A DNA stretch of 64,000 nucleotides from Methanolobus profundi (GTDB lineage Archaea; Halobacteriota; Methanosarcinia; Methanosarcinales; Methanosarcinaceae): the NCBI RefSeq assembly GCF_900114835.1, contig NZ_FOUJ01000001.1, positions 1,048,954 to 1,112,953 of the forward strand, given 5' to 3'. The translations under genes and the position numbers were made by a program. The stretch's first letter is position 1, and each line of letters starts with the position of its first letter. This document shows positions 25,305 to 34,500 of this stretch, piece by piece. The notes below the pieces were generated by a model. That model was given only the letters and a program-made list of their open reading frames with translations, was not told the origin of the DNA and ran no database searches.

Positions 25305-27446
25305 ATGAGGATGGATATATTATTATTAGGTATACTAAGTGTTGTCCTGATGTCTGCGCCCATAGCAGCAGCAGAGTACAACCATGATGAAGTAAAAAAC
25401 ATAATTTATGAAGCCGGGAAAGAGAGAGATCCCGGTTTTACTGAAGATCTTACGTGGTATGTTGGAGATGAGGATCACTCGGGAGTAGTGGGCTTCTGGG
25501 AAAATGGTCATCTGACACCTGAAATGAAGATCATTGATCACTGGGATGTTGATGATCCGATGATCATGATGACCGGGGAAATGACTGATCAGTTTGGTAT
25601 CACGACAGGTTATGCTTCATTCACAGCACCAACTCCAGGAGGGGAACAGGTCTATGTGGACATTCAAGGCTATGATCTTCCTTTGTCTGAGATCGAACCA
25701 GTAGCTGATAACATCTTTATCAGACTTGTAGAAAGATCAGCAGCAAGTGGTGCTATATCAGGATCGATGAACACGATATATACTGGATCAGATATCTATA
25801 ATGAAGTTGTTGAAGCTATAAGAGATATCAGGCCCGGCTTCACCGATGACGGATACTGGTATGTTGGTGACGATGAACATGCAGGTCTTGTAGACTATTC
25901 CGAACTAGCCCTGAAACCTGAAATGAAAGATCCGGGTTACTGGGATATCAATGAACGAATGATCATGTCTGAAGATCCGGACATGATAATCTCCAGTGAT
26001 ATTGTTTTTGATGCCCCGACACCCTATGGGACCAGAGTCTATGTCACTGTCGATGGCTACAATGTCCCTCTCTCAGAGATACAGCCAGTAGCAGTGGTCA
26101 TTTATAATACACTTGTAGAGCGATCCTTTGAAAGTGGTGCCATTGGTGAAGACGTAACAGAGGATGCAGTCACACAGGATGATCCTACAGGAACTTCATT
26201 AGGAGATATCGAAAGCGATTCCCAGCAAGACACTGTTTCTGATGACATTCCTACAGTTACGGATGATGAAACAGAATCTACCGGATTGGATGATGATTCT
26301 ACTGACAATGATCTTGAAGATGAACTTGCTGAGATCGATGAACTCTTCGCAAAGTATGATCTACTCTTTGAAGAAGGTCTTATAGAATATGAAGGAGAAC
26401 TCGATGTAGAGGACATCGACAAACAGGATATTGAAGATATCCAGAACATACAGATGAACTATATCCTTCCCGAGGATTTCGTAGAATCGATGGAACAGGA
26501 AGCTGTGATCCTAGATATGTTAAGAGATGAAAGCTCCGAAGACATAGACAAACTTGATGAAATAGATACAAGCGAAGAGCAGGACGTCGAAGCTAATAAA
26601 GCTATTATCAAAGAGGTCTTCAGAGATGGTTTTAACTTTGAGGACGGCGGTGCAGTAACCGTAGGTGGCGGACCTGATTATGAAGGTAAGGAAAAGGTCG
26701 CTGAAAAACTCAGTGAAACACCATATCTCGATGCATTTGACAAGACCAGAAAAGAAACCATGGAGAAATATAAAACAGGACACGAAGCAGCTTCTTTCTT
26801 TTCAGACACTTATGGGGACTCAAAGATATCAAAGTACTTTGAGAAAGCAGACAAGGTCAACAGTATAAAAGAAGAAGTGGACAAGTACGTTGGTGCCTAC
26901 AAAGATACAAAGAAGCTCAGTGAAATGAAAGGGTCATCGGGTACTGCTGCAAAAGCTTTGTATGGAACTGTAAAGGTTGGTCAGGAAGTTGCAGACAAAA
27001 TACCTGTGGTTGGCAGCCTTATAAAAACCGGATTGGAAGTAGCTGAAAAGACAGTTATGATCATGCCGGAACTTGATGATGCTATAAAGAACAGCGATGC
27101 AAGACAGGGAGTTATAACGAACGGTCCGATCGGAACTTCCACACCTAACGCATTCCTGGATTCTTATGGAAAAATGACACAAACCCAGGATGGACCATCT
27201 TATTCTTTGCCTTATACCGATGAGAACGGAGAAGAACATGAGATCAGCCCGGACCAGTGGGTGAAGGTCACAACAAAGACCGGAACTTATTATGTACCCA
27301 CAGATGAATGGGAGAATCCGATCGGTGATATTGCCCTGAAAGACTCCGGAAGCAGCTGGAAACCATGGAAATGGGATAACTGCCAGGTGGTCAAGCGCAG
27401 CAATCCTAAAATAGCCTACAATAACGGGGAGGAATACGACCTATGA
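25305..27446 (+). CDS. Secreted protein with duplicated WYVGD domain, 713 aa
   Basis: Exported protein of unknown function. Signal peptide to about residue 23 (ILSVVLMSAPIAAAE), then two copies of a domain of about 115 residues (about 26-145 and 165-285), each with PGFT-D, WYVGD(D/E)xHxG, LxPEMK, W(D)VxD or WDIxE and LPLSEI or VPLSEI. A very acidic Asp/Glu linker (about 290-440) follows, then a helical region of about 200 residues (460-620) and a C-terminal beta part (SLPYTDENGEEHEI, TKTGTYYVPTDEW). It has no PGF tail or membrane anchor. The stop codon overlaps the next gene's start (ATGA), so the two products are likely partners. Confidence 0.75.
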   Translation: MRMDILLLGILSVVLMSAPIAAAEYNHDEVKNIIYEAGKERDPGFTEDLTWYVGDEDHSGVVGFWENGHLTPEMKIIDHWDVDDPMIMMTGEMTDQFGITTGYASFTAPTPGGEQVYVDIQGYDLPLSEIEPVADNIFIRLVERSAASGAISGSMNTIYTGSDIYNEVVEAIRDIRPGFTDDGYWYVGDDEHAGLVDYSELALKPEMKDPGYWDINERMIMSEDPDMIISSDIVFDAPTPYGTRVYVTVDGYNVPLSEIQPVAVVIYNTLVERSFESGAIGEDVTEDAVTQDDPTGTSLGDIESDSQQDTVSDDIPTVTDDETESTGLDDDSTDNDLEDELAEIDELFAKYDLLFEEGLIEYEGELDVEDIDKQDIEDIQNIQMNYILPEDFVESMEQEAVILDMLRDESSEDIDKLDEIDTSEEQDVEANKAIIKEVFRDGFNFEDGGAVTVGGGPDYEGKEKVAEKLSETPYLDAFDKTRKETMEKYKTGHEAASFFSDTYGDSKISKYFEKADKVNSIKEEVDKYVGAYKDTKKLSEMKGSSGTAAKALYGTVKVGQEVADKIPVVGSLIKTGLEVAEKTVMIMPELDDAIKNSDARQGVITNGPIGTSTPNAFLDSYGKMTQTQDGPSYSLPYTDENGEEHEISPDQWVKVTTKTGTYYVPTDEWENPIGDIALKDSGSSWKPWKWDNCQVVKRSNPKIAYNNGEEYDL

Positions 27447-27895
27447 AGAAAAGAACAATCGCAATAATAGGAATAGTATTGTTGTTCCTCCTGTTCTCAG
27501 GCGGGGACGATGACAGCTCATCTACTGATGAATGGGATTCAATGGTATCAGATAGTTATGATGTTGACAGAGCTGCAAGTATGTCCATTTACGAATCCCT
27601 TGCATTCCAGGGAATAGATGATGCTTTTGTGGAAGTAACTGAAGAACATGTGCTTGTCAAATATGACCAGCCACCAGTGAGATCAGATACCGATGCACTC
27701 TTTATATGGTTCTACATCATGGGAGTTGCAGCCGAGACAGCACCTGATACTGATGAGGTTATCATCGAGATGTACGATGGAACCGAAGAGCTGTATGAGC
27801 TTACTGTGCAGACATCTGACATTCAGGACTATCTGGATGAAACTACCACTCTTGATGAGTTCAAAGCAAAAGTAGAAGTCAGAGCTGTAATGTAA
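27443..27895 (+). CDS. Membrane-anchored or secreted small protein, 150 aa
   Basis: Follows the 713-aa gene with a four-base overlap. It has an N-terminal hydrophobic helix (KKRTIAIIGIVLLFLLFSGGDDD) acting as signal anchor, then an acidic globular domain of about 120 residues containing FVEVTEEHVLVKYDQPPV and VIIEMYDGTEELYELTV. I do not recognise the family. Inference: it interacts with the preceding secreted protein at the outer face of the membrane. Confidence 0.7.
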   Translation: MKKRTIAIIGIVLLFLLFSGGDDDSSSTDEWDSMVSDSYDVDRAASMSIYESLAFQGIDDAFVEVTEEHVLVKYDQPPVRSDTDALFIWFYIMGVAAETAPDTDEVIIEMYDGTEELYELTVQTSDIQDYLDETTTLDEFKAKVEVRAVM

Positions 27896-27925
27896 GTTCG
27901 GGAAATACCTGAACATCAGGGTATT

Positions 27926-27983
27926 AGGAACAGAGGACCAGAGCATAGTGCTTGTATCTGAAACAGCATTGGTCTTAGTTCCT
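27926..27983 (+). terminator. Extended hairpin terminator after the 27443 gene
   Basis: AGGAAC pairs with GTTCCT, and inside it GACCA pairs with TGGTC around a loop. T-rich sequence (TGTTTTGCTTTTTAT) follows shortly after. It fits termination of the two-gene secreted-protein unit. Confidence 0.5.
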
Positions 27984-28115
27984 TATCTCCTGTTTTGCTT
28001 TTTATATTCTATTTTATACGAATTCTGCATTCCACACTCAAAAACCTCGATTAAAATAACAAAATTTAAATATATATTCTAGTATACTAATTTTGAGTAT
28101 TTATAGGGTGTGTGG

Positions 28116-29375
28116 ATGAACAGAGTGAGATGTTCTTTAGAGAGATACATGGAATATATGGTACTTTTAATGCTTTTCATAGTGACCTGTTCCTGTATCC
28201 CGGTAGTCACGGCAGATTCGGTCGTAAGCATATTACCATCAAGTCAGGAGGTATACCCGGGAGACGGTTTTGATGTATATGTATACATAGAACCGGAAAC
28301 TCCTGTTGCTGGTGCTCAACTTGATATCTCGTATGATAATACAATGCTCCGGGCTGACAGCGTTGATGGGAGCGATTTCTTCGAACAGGATGGCACCACT
28401 TCGATATTCATCGGAGGAACAGTTGATAATTCACAGGGAAGCATCAACGGTCTTTTTGCCGTCACACTTGGAAAAGCTGAGATAAGCACTGCAGAGAACT
28501 TCGCACAGATAACATTTACAGCTCTTGAAAGGACAGGGGATTGCAGCATCACCCTTTCTAATGTGATACTGAGCGATCCTTCAGGAAATCAACTTCCTGT
28601 TACGCTCAGAGATTCACATGTCACAATTCCCGGATCAGCTTCCACCTTTACTGAGGAAACAACTACAAGCACAGGTGGCGGTGGTGGAGGGGGCGGCGGT
28701 GATACCGGTGAGAAAGCCGAGAACATAGACCGCAAAGAAGTGTCAAAACTATACGTTACCGCAGATACCATGACAGTGTATCGTTTTACCGATAGCTCTA
28801 ACCCCATTACATCCATCAGCTACATGTCACTGAAGAATTCCGGCTTTATATCCAGCACCATAGAGGTGCTAAAGGATGTATCCACCACGGTTCCGGAAAA
28901 ACCTGACGGACTCATCTATCGCAACATCAATATCTGGGTCGGTAAAGCAGGATATGCCACCGAGAGCAATATCAAGGACACACAGATATCGTTCAAAGTG
29001 CTCAAACAATGGATGCAGGTCAACAATATAGGAACAGGAAGCATCCACCTCAAAAGATACAATGATGGACAATGGACCGATCTTGAGACCGAACTTACCG
29101 GACAGGACGAGGACTTCTTCATATTCGAGGCAAAAACCCCGGGCTTCTCACCTTTTGCTATAACAGCAGATGCACAAGCTATTGAAGAAATGGAATTAGC
29201 TCCTGTTACCAATGAAGGTGCAATTTTGGAAGAAGAGATATATGCAGATGAAGTGGGAGAAACAGAAATAACTTCAACTAAAATAGCAGATCCGGGCCTT
29301 GGACAGAATAGTTCACTACTTCTTCTTGCTTCTATGTCCGTTGTTCTACTTTGCAGACGAAAGAACATAGTCTGA
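28116..29375 (+). CDS. Surface protein with cohesin-like and PGF-pre-PGF domains
   Basis: Exported protein of about 419 residues. Signal segment (MVLLMLFIVTCSCIPVVTAD), then a cohesin-type beta-sandwich (about 35-170: SSQEVYPGDGFDVYVYIEP, AGAQLDISYD), a poly-Gly linker (ten Gly in a run), a PGF-pre-PGF domain (about 200-345: YRFTDSSNPITSISYMSL, IRFKV-like ISFKVLKQW, TPGFSPFAI) and a C-terminal hydrophobic helix with basic end (LLLLASMSVVLLCRRKNIV). The motif before the helix reads DPGLG rather than PGF. The start could be GTG 28110, ATG 28116 or ATG 28149; all keep the signal peptide. Probable cell-envelope protein. Confidence 0.82.
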   Translation: MNRVRCSLERYMEYMVLLMLFIVTCSCIPVVTADSVVSILPSSQEVYPGDGFDVYVYIEPETPVAGAQLDISYDNTMLRADSVDGSDFFEQDGTTSIFIGGTVDNSQGSINGLFAVTLGKAEISTAENFAQITFTALERTGDCSITLSNVILSDPSGNQLPVTLRDSHVTIPGSASTFTEETTTSTGGGGGGGGGDTGEKAENIDRKEVSKLYVTADTMTVYRFTDSSNPITSISYMSLKNSGFISSTIEVLKDVSTTVPEKPDGLIYRNINIWVGKAGYATESNIKDTQISFKVLKQWMQVNNIGTGSIHLKRYNDGQWTDLETELTGQDEDFFIFEAKTPGFSPFAITADAQAIEEMELAPVTNEGAILEEEIYADEVGETEITSTKIADPGLGQNSSLLLLASMSVVLLCRRKNIV

Positions 29376-29456
29376 TAATTATTATCACGTTGGACAGGAC
29401 CTTCTGAAAAAGAATAAATCCTGTCCCCTCCTTCTTTAAACAGGAGAGATGGAACA

Positions 29457-29945
29457 ATGATAGGAATTATGTCAGATTCACACGATAATATGGAAGCAAT
29501 AAAGGCTGCTGTCGAGCTTTTCAATAAGAAGAAGGTCAAAACTGTCCTTCATGCAGGCGATATAATTTCCCCTTTTACTGCAACAGCTTTCAGCAAACTT
29601 GAGGCTGACATGTATTTTGTGTTCGGGAACAATGACGGGGACAGACTGCTATTGAAACAGAAATTCGATGAGATAAATGCTGAATGTTGTGGTGACTTCG
29701 GCGACCTGGAAATTGACGGAAAAAGAATTGCACTTATTCACGGAATCTATGAGCCACCTGTTATCGCCATGGCAGAATCAGGAGACTTTGACATAGTTGT
29801 CAGAGGACATACGCATCATGCCGGCGTCACAAAGATCAATGATACTCTGTTAATAAATCCGGGCGAGACTGCAGGAGTACTCACGGGCAAACGCACGGTT
29901 GCACTCCTTGATCTCGAACTTGGTGTAGAGATAATAGAAATATAA
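29457..29945 (+). CDS. YfcE/MJ0936-type phosphodiesterase
   Basis: Metal-dependent phosphodiesterase of 162 residues with all metallophosphoesterase motifs: DSHDN (7-11), HAGDI, FGNNDGD, LIHG and RGHTHHAG. MJ0936-like enzymes hydrolyse artificial phosphodiesters; the natural substrate is unsettled. GGAGA lies upstream. The stop is followed within five bases by the left 122-bp direct repeat, which shows that this gene originally converged on the DGC-domain gene now 4.5 kb away. Confidence 0.9.
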   Translation: MIGIMSDSHDNMEAIKAAVELFNKKKVKTVLHAGDIISPFTATAFSKLEADMYFVFGNNDGDRLLLKQKFDEINAECCGDFGDLEIDGKRIALIHGIYEPPVIAMAESGDFDIVVRGHTHHAGVTKINDTLLINPGETAGVLTGKRTVALLDLELGVEIIEI

Positions 29946-29949
29946 ATAA

Positions 29950-30071
29950 CATCAAAAATGATAGCTGCTTTAGAGCAGCTCCGTTACCTTAGAAAGGACT
30001 TCCTTAACCTGTGCAGGGTCAAGGTCAAGGTCCTTGTTCTTTTTGATGTCCATATCAGTTAGAAGTATGTG
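29950..30071 (-). repeat. 122-bp direct repeat, left copy (displaced 3' end of the DGC gene)
   Basis: Matches 34501-34622 at 115 of 122 positions. Read on the minus strand it encodes HILLTDMDIKKNKDLDLDPA and the rest of the last 33 residues of the DGC-domain protein plus stop, with an identical amino acid sequence; all seven base differences are synonymous. It also contains the hairpin AGCTGCT-TTAG-AGCAGCT (29963-29980). The upstream part of the gene is absent here. It looks like one side of an integration site. Confidence 0.85.
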
Positions 30072-30182
30072 TTTTTGCAATATTCATACCAAATATTCTA
30101 TCTTAGTATTCTTATCCTGAGAAATCAACAGCAATTCAGTAATGTATATATCTATTCAATTGTGACCTTAGAATAAAACTAA

Positions 30183-30695
30183 AAAATTGAATTCATAGTT
30201 AACAAAGAAGTGATATTTACAGCAAGCAGTGGCAATGAGGTTACAAAAGTGACCTGTTCAGATGATAGCATACACTATACTTCAACGTCACTTGGTGTAC
30301 TAGGATGTTCTGTAGGCACTATCTTTATGAAACAATAGATGGAGATGTCACGGACGAGAATAATCTGATTATTGACACAAACGATGAACGTTTCTATTGT
30401 TGGATGGGCAATTTAGCACTGGAAAAAGAAATTAAACCTTGATGATTCAAAGATTGGTATTTTTGCAAGGAATATTTCTTCAACATTATTGAAAGAAGGT
30501 CTCTACAGGAAGGCTACACCAGATGAAATCAAAGAAGCAGGATTTTACTTGGAGAAGAAGTGTGAAGTCAGGATAATTTCAAAGAAATATTCAATCAACA
30601 AAATTGTGCTCAAACAATCTGAGATTCCAAATAATTCAGCATCTTCCAAGAATATGCCACAGGTCAAAATTAAAAACGATAACAATCGTCGATGA
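30183..30695 (+). pseudogene. Decayed gene inside the island
   Basis: Three consecutive coding-like stretches can be read across two frame changes. Segment one (30183 to about 30320) gives VIFTASSGNEVTKVTCSDDS and onward; segment two in another frame (about 30320-30440) gives ETIDGDVTDENNLIIDTNDE; segment three, back in the first frame (about 30440-30695), gives KEGLYRKATPDEIKEAGFYL and onward. There is no start codon at the 5' end. I read it as a 5'-truncated, frameshifted gene. The family is not recognised. The remaining sequence from 30072 to 30182 shows nothing coding. Confidence 0.55.
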
Positions 30696-30854
30696 TACAA
30701 CAATTCTCTACAAATCTATCCATATATGCAATCCTGATAAGTCACATACCTGAATATCTTTCAATCGTTGATTTGTATTACCGGACTACAAAAATATATT
30801 TATACATTCAAACTAATCATAGTTCTAATAAATAATCTATCAAAGTGGTTGGAT

Positions 30855-32570
30855 ATGTATAAAAAAACTCAACAATTAGCTTTATTTTTACTACTTTTTG
30901 CAATGATGACTTCTATCACTATGGTGCAAGCAGAAGAAGAAAGTACTTACTTTGCAACCTTTGATGTAAAATCCGACCCCTCTGGTGCAGAGGTCTGGAT
31001 TGATGGGGCATTAAGAGGAAGAACTCCTGTTGAAATCACTGTTATTGAAGGATTGCATGTTGTTGAAATAAAAATGGATGGGTATACAACGGTATCTAAA
31101 GAATTAACGTTCAAAGCTGATTCTACAAACCACCAAACATTCACTTTATCTGAAGCAAAAAAGACAACTGAAGTAAAATACGGTAATTTAGCAGTAATAT
31201 CTAAACCAAATGGGGCTGAAGTTTATATTGCTGGTACGTATAAAGGTGTTACGCCATTGACCTTGAATGATATACCAGTAGGTCGTTATCGTGTAACCTT
31301 GAAGAAAGAAGGTTATGAAACTGATTCAGAATCCATTTTAGTTTATACTGGTACTACAGAAACTCTCTCAATGAATTTGTCAAGAGACGGTTTTACTCCG
31401 TTTGTACTAGTTGTACCCTGTTTTTTTTTATTTTTAGGAATAGTAGTAAAAAGAAAGTCTTTGAGGAAAAAAGCAAAAGCAAAAAAGCAAAATACCGAAA
31501 AAGCTCCTAGTGTGAAAGAAAAACAATTAGGTACTACATTATCAAAACCTGTTCATAAAATAGAAGCTATTGAGTCAAAACAATCAGCAATCAAAAAACA
31601 GGCACCTAAATCATTAACTAAATCAATCTCTAAAACTACAGGTGAGTCCAATATTTTAAAAAAGGAAAAAACTTTTTCACCACATATAGAAGATAGTGGT
31701 ATTTATGTAAAAAGTGCCTTCGCATACAAAGGTGCTATTATTCACTATAAAGTCAAACTGGAAAACCCAACATCTGAGCCAATTGCTGATGTAAAAGTAA
31801 ACTTATACGTTCCTGATGTATTTGTATTATCTGAATCTACAAAATCTATTCCTATTATAAAGCCTTCAGAAAGTAAGACTGTAACCTTTGACATCAGACC
31901 AACAGGCGAATGTGGTGACTGTGAGGTATCAGGTAAGGTAGTCTACTATGACTATAAGACCAAGGGAACAACTGAAACTTCAATCCCTGCAAAGAATATC
32001 AGCATTGTATGTCCTATGCTAAAATCAAAGGAAATTACTGAAAGTGGTTGGCGAAATACTCTTTCGGGTTTAACTAAAGCAGAAGAAACAACGAAGGAAA
32101 TTGATATACCTGCATCTACTCTCTTTGAAATAACAACTGATGTTCTACAAGACATGAATCTATTCATGCTTGATCCTAAGGTTAATGATTCTGGTAATCT
32201 GTATCGTGCAGTATCCAAGTTCTATGGAGAAGGAGTTAAATCCTTGGAGTATGCTGCACAGATTGAAGTTGTCGGTGGTTCTTCAAAAGCAAAACTCATA
32301 CTCAAAGCATGGGCTGAATCTGAAGATGCACTGACTGGTTTCTATCATGGTATTCTGGATGAAATAGAGAAGCGTGTTCATGTAAAAGACCTAATCGATA
32401 ACAATGTCGTTAATAACTATCACTACGGAGACAACATAGGCACTCAGATTACCGATTCTGTTATCCAGAGGTCAAACATTGGCACAAGCAATGACAAGTG
32501 TACAGGATGTGGGAAGGACATTGTGAAGGATGAAAAGTTCTGTATGTCCTGTGGAACTGCTGTTGTCTGA
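30855..32570 (+). CDS. Membrane protein with two PEGA domains, YGDN motif and zinc ribbon
   Basis: A 571-residue protein. Signal peptide (1-27), two PEGA domains (about 33-95, SDPSGAEVWIDGALRGRTPV; and 108-170, SKPNGAEVYIAGTYKGVTPL), a membrane helix (about 178-197), a Lys-rich cytoplasmic linker, a CARDB-like beta domain (about 280-385), a domain of about 130 residues, the motif VVNNYHYGDNIGTQITDSVI near 520, and a C-terminal zinc ribbon (CTGCGKDIVKDEKFCMSCG). The PEGA domains would be outside and the rest inside. ATG 30855 is chosen because it begins the signal peptide. The gene is AT-rich and lies in the island. The next gene carries the same YGDN motif. Confidence 0.75.
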   Translation: MYKKTQQLALFLLLFAMMTSITMVQAEEESTYFATFDVKSDPSGAEVWIDGALRGRTPVEITVIEGLHVVEIKMDGYTTVSKELTFKADSTNHQTFTLSEAKKTTEVKYGNLAVISKPNGAEVYIAGTYKGVTPLTLNDIPVGRYRVTLKKEGYETDSESILVYTGTTETLSMNLSRDGFTPFVLVVPCFFLFLGIVVKRKSLRKKAKAKKQNTEKAPSVKEKQLGTTLSKPVHKIEAIESKQSAIKKQAPKSLTKSISKTTGESNILKKEKTFSPHIEDSGIYVKSAFAYKGAIIHYKVKLENPTSEPIADVKVNLYVPDVFVLSESTKSIPIIKPSESKTVTFDIRPTGECGDCEVSGKVVYYDYKTKGTTETSIPAKNISIVCPMLKSKEITESGWRNTLSGLTKAEETTKEIDIPASTLFEITTDVLQDMNLFMLDPKVNDSGNLYRAVSKFYGEGVKSLEYAAQIEVVGGSSKAKLILKAWAESEDALTGFYHGILDEIEKRVHVKDLIDNNVVNNYHYGDNIGTQITDSVIQRSNIGTSNDKCTGCGKDIVKDEKFCMSCGTAVV

Positions 32571-32757
32571 GATATGAAGGCGACATTGGAGTGAATCATT
32601 CACCAATTGGATTCACTCATATTTTTCCTTTTTTGAGATTTATTAATCATTTACACAATCCTCATATAATATTCAGGGGTCATAGTACTATAAAAATTCC
32701 ATATTATCTCAGTTATTTCATAGTTCTTAGTTTGATAGAAACAAAATCGGTGTTGAT

Positions 32758-33933
32758 GTGAATAAGAAAAACTTGTTTATTTTATTTATTTTGCTATTTT
32801 CCACAGTAGTACTTCCAATTGCCATCTCACAAGCAGCTTCTGACCCATACGGAACTAGGACGGATAAAGGCATTGATTTTTCAAATACTAATGTTGATGA
32901 AAACATTATAGAAGTATTGTCGAGCATCAAAAACTCATTTTTGCCAATAGTATTTTTTTTAATCTTACTCGTTGGAATAGTGATAGCTAAAAGAAAACGT
33001 AATCAAGGAGTAAAAGAACAGGTTGAGCATGTTGAAACAGCATCTACTTCTAGTGATGCTACTCCAAGGACATCTGTTGTCAATAACTATTACTACGGAG
33101 ATAATATCAACACACATGTCGCTGATTCTGTAATACAGCATTCATTTAATCAGAACCATGAAAGTCAAAGTGAATCTGCTCAGTTAAGTAATTCGTCTGT
33201 TAAGGCAGATGAACAAATTGAAACCAACAATAGAACAAAAACCGATGATAAATTAGATTATTCTAAAGTTTATCGCTATCTTGTTGATATCGCATCACAT
33301 GCATGCACTAACAAATGGATTGAGTTCGAAAATATTGATTACAAAAATTATAGAAAACAACTTTGTGAAAAGAAAATCATTGTCACATATGGAGATGTAC
33401 TGGAGAGATTTGGAAAGCCTAGAAATGATATCAAGAACCTTCAGGAATTATCAGAGATATTAGATGAGATAAATAACAACACACATCCCTTATTATTATC
33501 AGCACTTGTCGTCAATGGCAATGATTTCATTCCAAGCAAACCATTTTTCGAAAAATGGATGGGCCTTTTTGACTCCACAATGGAAGAGTGTGTGGAGGCA
33601 TTCAAGAAAGAATTGCAGAGTATTTGGAACCATTATTGTACTGAAGAACATGATAACATCAATGACAAGGTGGAATCGCCTAATTCCAATGATTTTGCAA
33701 GTGAATTACATTCAGAATTGGAAAGTGCTGAAAGTGAGGGCAAAGCATACCTTGATGTAAAGTCAGGTGACTTGCATAGGACAGTTGGCAGTTATCCAAG
33801 TCCACATCACAGGATGCATACATGTTGCAATGTCATGCGGCAAATGATGAACGAAGATGATGAAATACTAGAGCAGCCTCCAAAAGGCAATGGTGCAAAT
33901 TTAGTAATCAGGTATCATCTTCCAAGAAAATAG
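32758..33933 (+). CDS. Membrane-anchored multidomain protein with YGDN motif and LHRTVGxYP C-terminal domain
   Basis: A 391-residue protein starting at GTG 32758: signal peptide (to about 27), one membrane helix (about 62-82), a short linker with VVNNYYYGDNINTHVADSVI (about 105-124), a Ser/Asn-rich spacer, a domain of about 120 residues with IIVTYGDVLERFGKP and LLLSALVVNGNDFIPSKPF, and a C-terminal domain of about 65 residues with DVKSGDLHRTVGSYP, HRMHTCCNVM and LVIRYHLPRK. The last two resemble small domains I associate with HNH and restriction-type genes, but I cannot name a family with certainty. It shares the YGDN motif with the preceding gene. Confidence 0.7.
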   Translation: MNKKNLFILFILLFSTVVLPIAISQAASDPYGTRTDKGIDFSNTNVDENIIEVLSSIKNSFLPIVFFLILLVGIVIAKRKRNQGVKEQVEHVETASTSSDATPRTSVVNNYYYGDNINTHVADSVIQHSFNQNHESQSESAQLSNSSVKADEQIETNNRTKTDDKLDYSKVYRYLVDIASHACTNKWIEFENIDYKNYRKQLCEKKIIVTYGDVLERFGKPRNDIKNLQELSEILDEINNNTHPLLLSALVVNGNDFIPSKPFFEKWMGLFDSTMEECVEAFKKELQSIWNHYCTEEHDNINDKVESPNSNDFASELHSELESAESEGKAYLDVKSGDLHRTVGSYPSPHHRMHTCCNVMRQMMNEDDEILEQPPKGNGANLVIRYHLPRK

Positions 33934-33957
33934 AGAGTATTTTGGCAGGGTGGTATT

Positions 33958-34455
33958 ATGATAAATGAATGGAGTGACTGGTTTGATGTTGATTTAACTG
34001 ATAAAGCAAGTTATAATGAATCAACAAAAGATTTTCCAAGAAAACCAGCAACTTATGTGTTTAGGATAGTAGACAATGATGGTAAACCACTTCCTATTCA
34101 AACAGCTAACGGTCTTGATGAACAAGGCATTGTCTATGTAGGACAAGCATCTGACCTGCGAAAGAGGTATTATAACAAGTATCTTGCTTATGACACAGGA
34201 GAAAGAAAGTGTTCAAGCTTAAAAGCCATGGCTCGCAAGGTTAAGAGTAATGATGCTTTCAAAAGTAAATATCCAGATGCCAAATTCCAGATAGCGTATA
34301 CTATAGTAGCTAATGAAAAAGCATCAAAAGACCTTGAACGGAATATACTACATTGCTATGTGCAAAAATATATCCATGGTCCTTTGCTAAATTCAAAACT
34401 TCCATATGAAAATGGAGATTATGTCAAGGGTTTATTGGATGAGTTAAATCGATAG
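33958..34455 (+). CDS. GIY-YIG-like nuclease domain protein, 165 aa
   Basis: Small soluble protein. The segment ATYVFRIV, followed after about 20 residues by IVYVGQASDLRKRYYNKY, matches the spacing and chemistry of a GIY-YIG nuclease core (degenerate GIY as TYVF, YIG as YVG, conserved Arg), and KDLERNILHCYV supplies a candidate catalytic Glu. ATG 33958 has AGGGTGG about nine bases upstream and follows the previous stop by 24 bases, so the two form one transcript. It is the last gene before the right direct repeat. Activity is inferred only. Confidence 0.65.
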   Translation: MINEWSDWFDVDLTDKASYNESTKDFPRKPATYVFRIVDNDGKPLPIQTANGLDEQGIVYVGQASDLRKRYYNKYLAYDTGERKCSSLKAMARKVKSNDAFKSKYPDAKFQIAYTIVANEKASKDLERNILHCYVQKYIHGPLLNSKLPYENGDYVKGLLDELNR

Positions 34456-34500
34456 TCATACATTTGTTCTTTGATTCATCCATCATCATTTATAACTATA

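Noticed and set aside
29950..30071. A second DGC-domain gene
   Set aside because: Only the last 33 codons are present and the sequence upstream does not continue the protein, so it is a repeat remnant, not a gene.
30855..34455. A conjugative plasmid or virus remnant
   Set aside because: No integrase, replication, capsid or transfer gene is visible in the island, so I call it only an integrated island of unknown vehicle.
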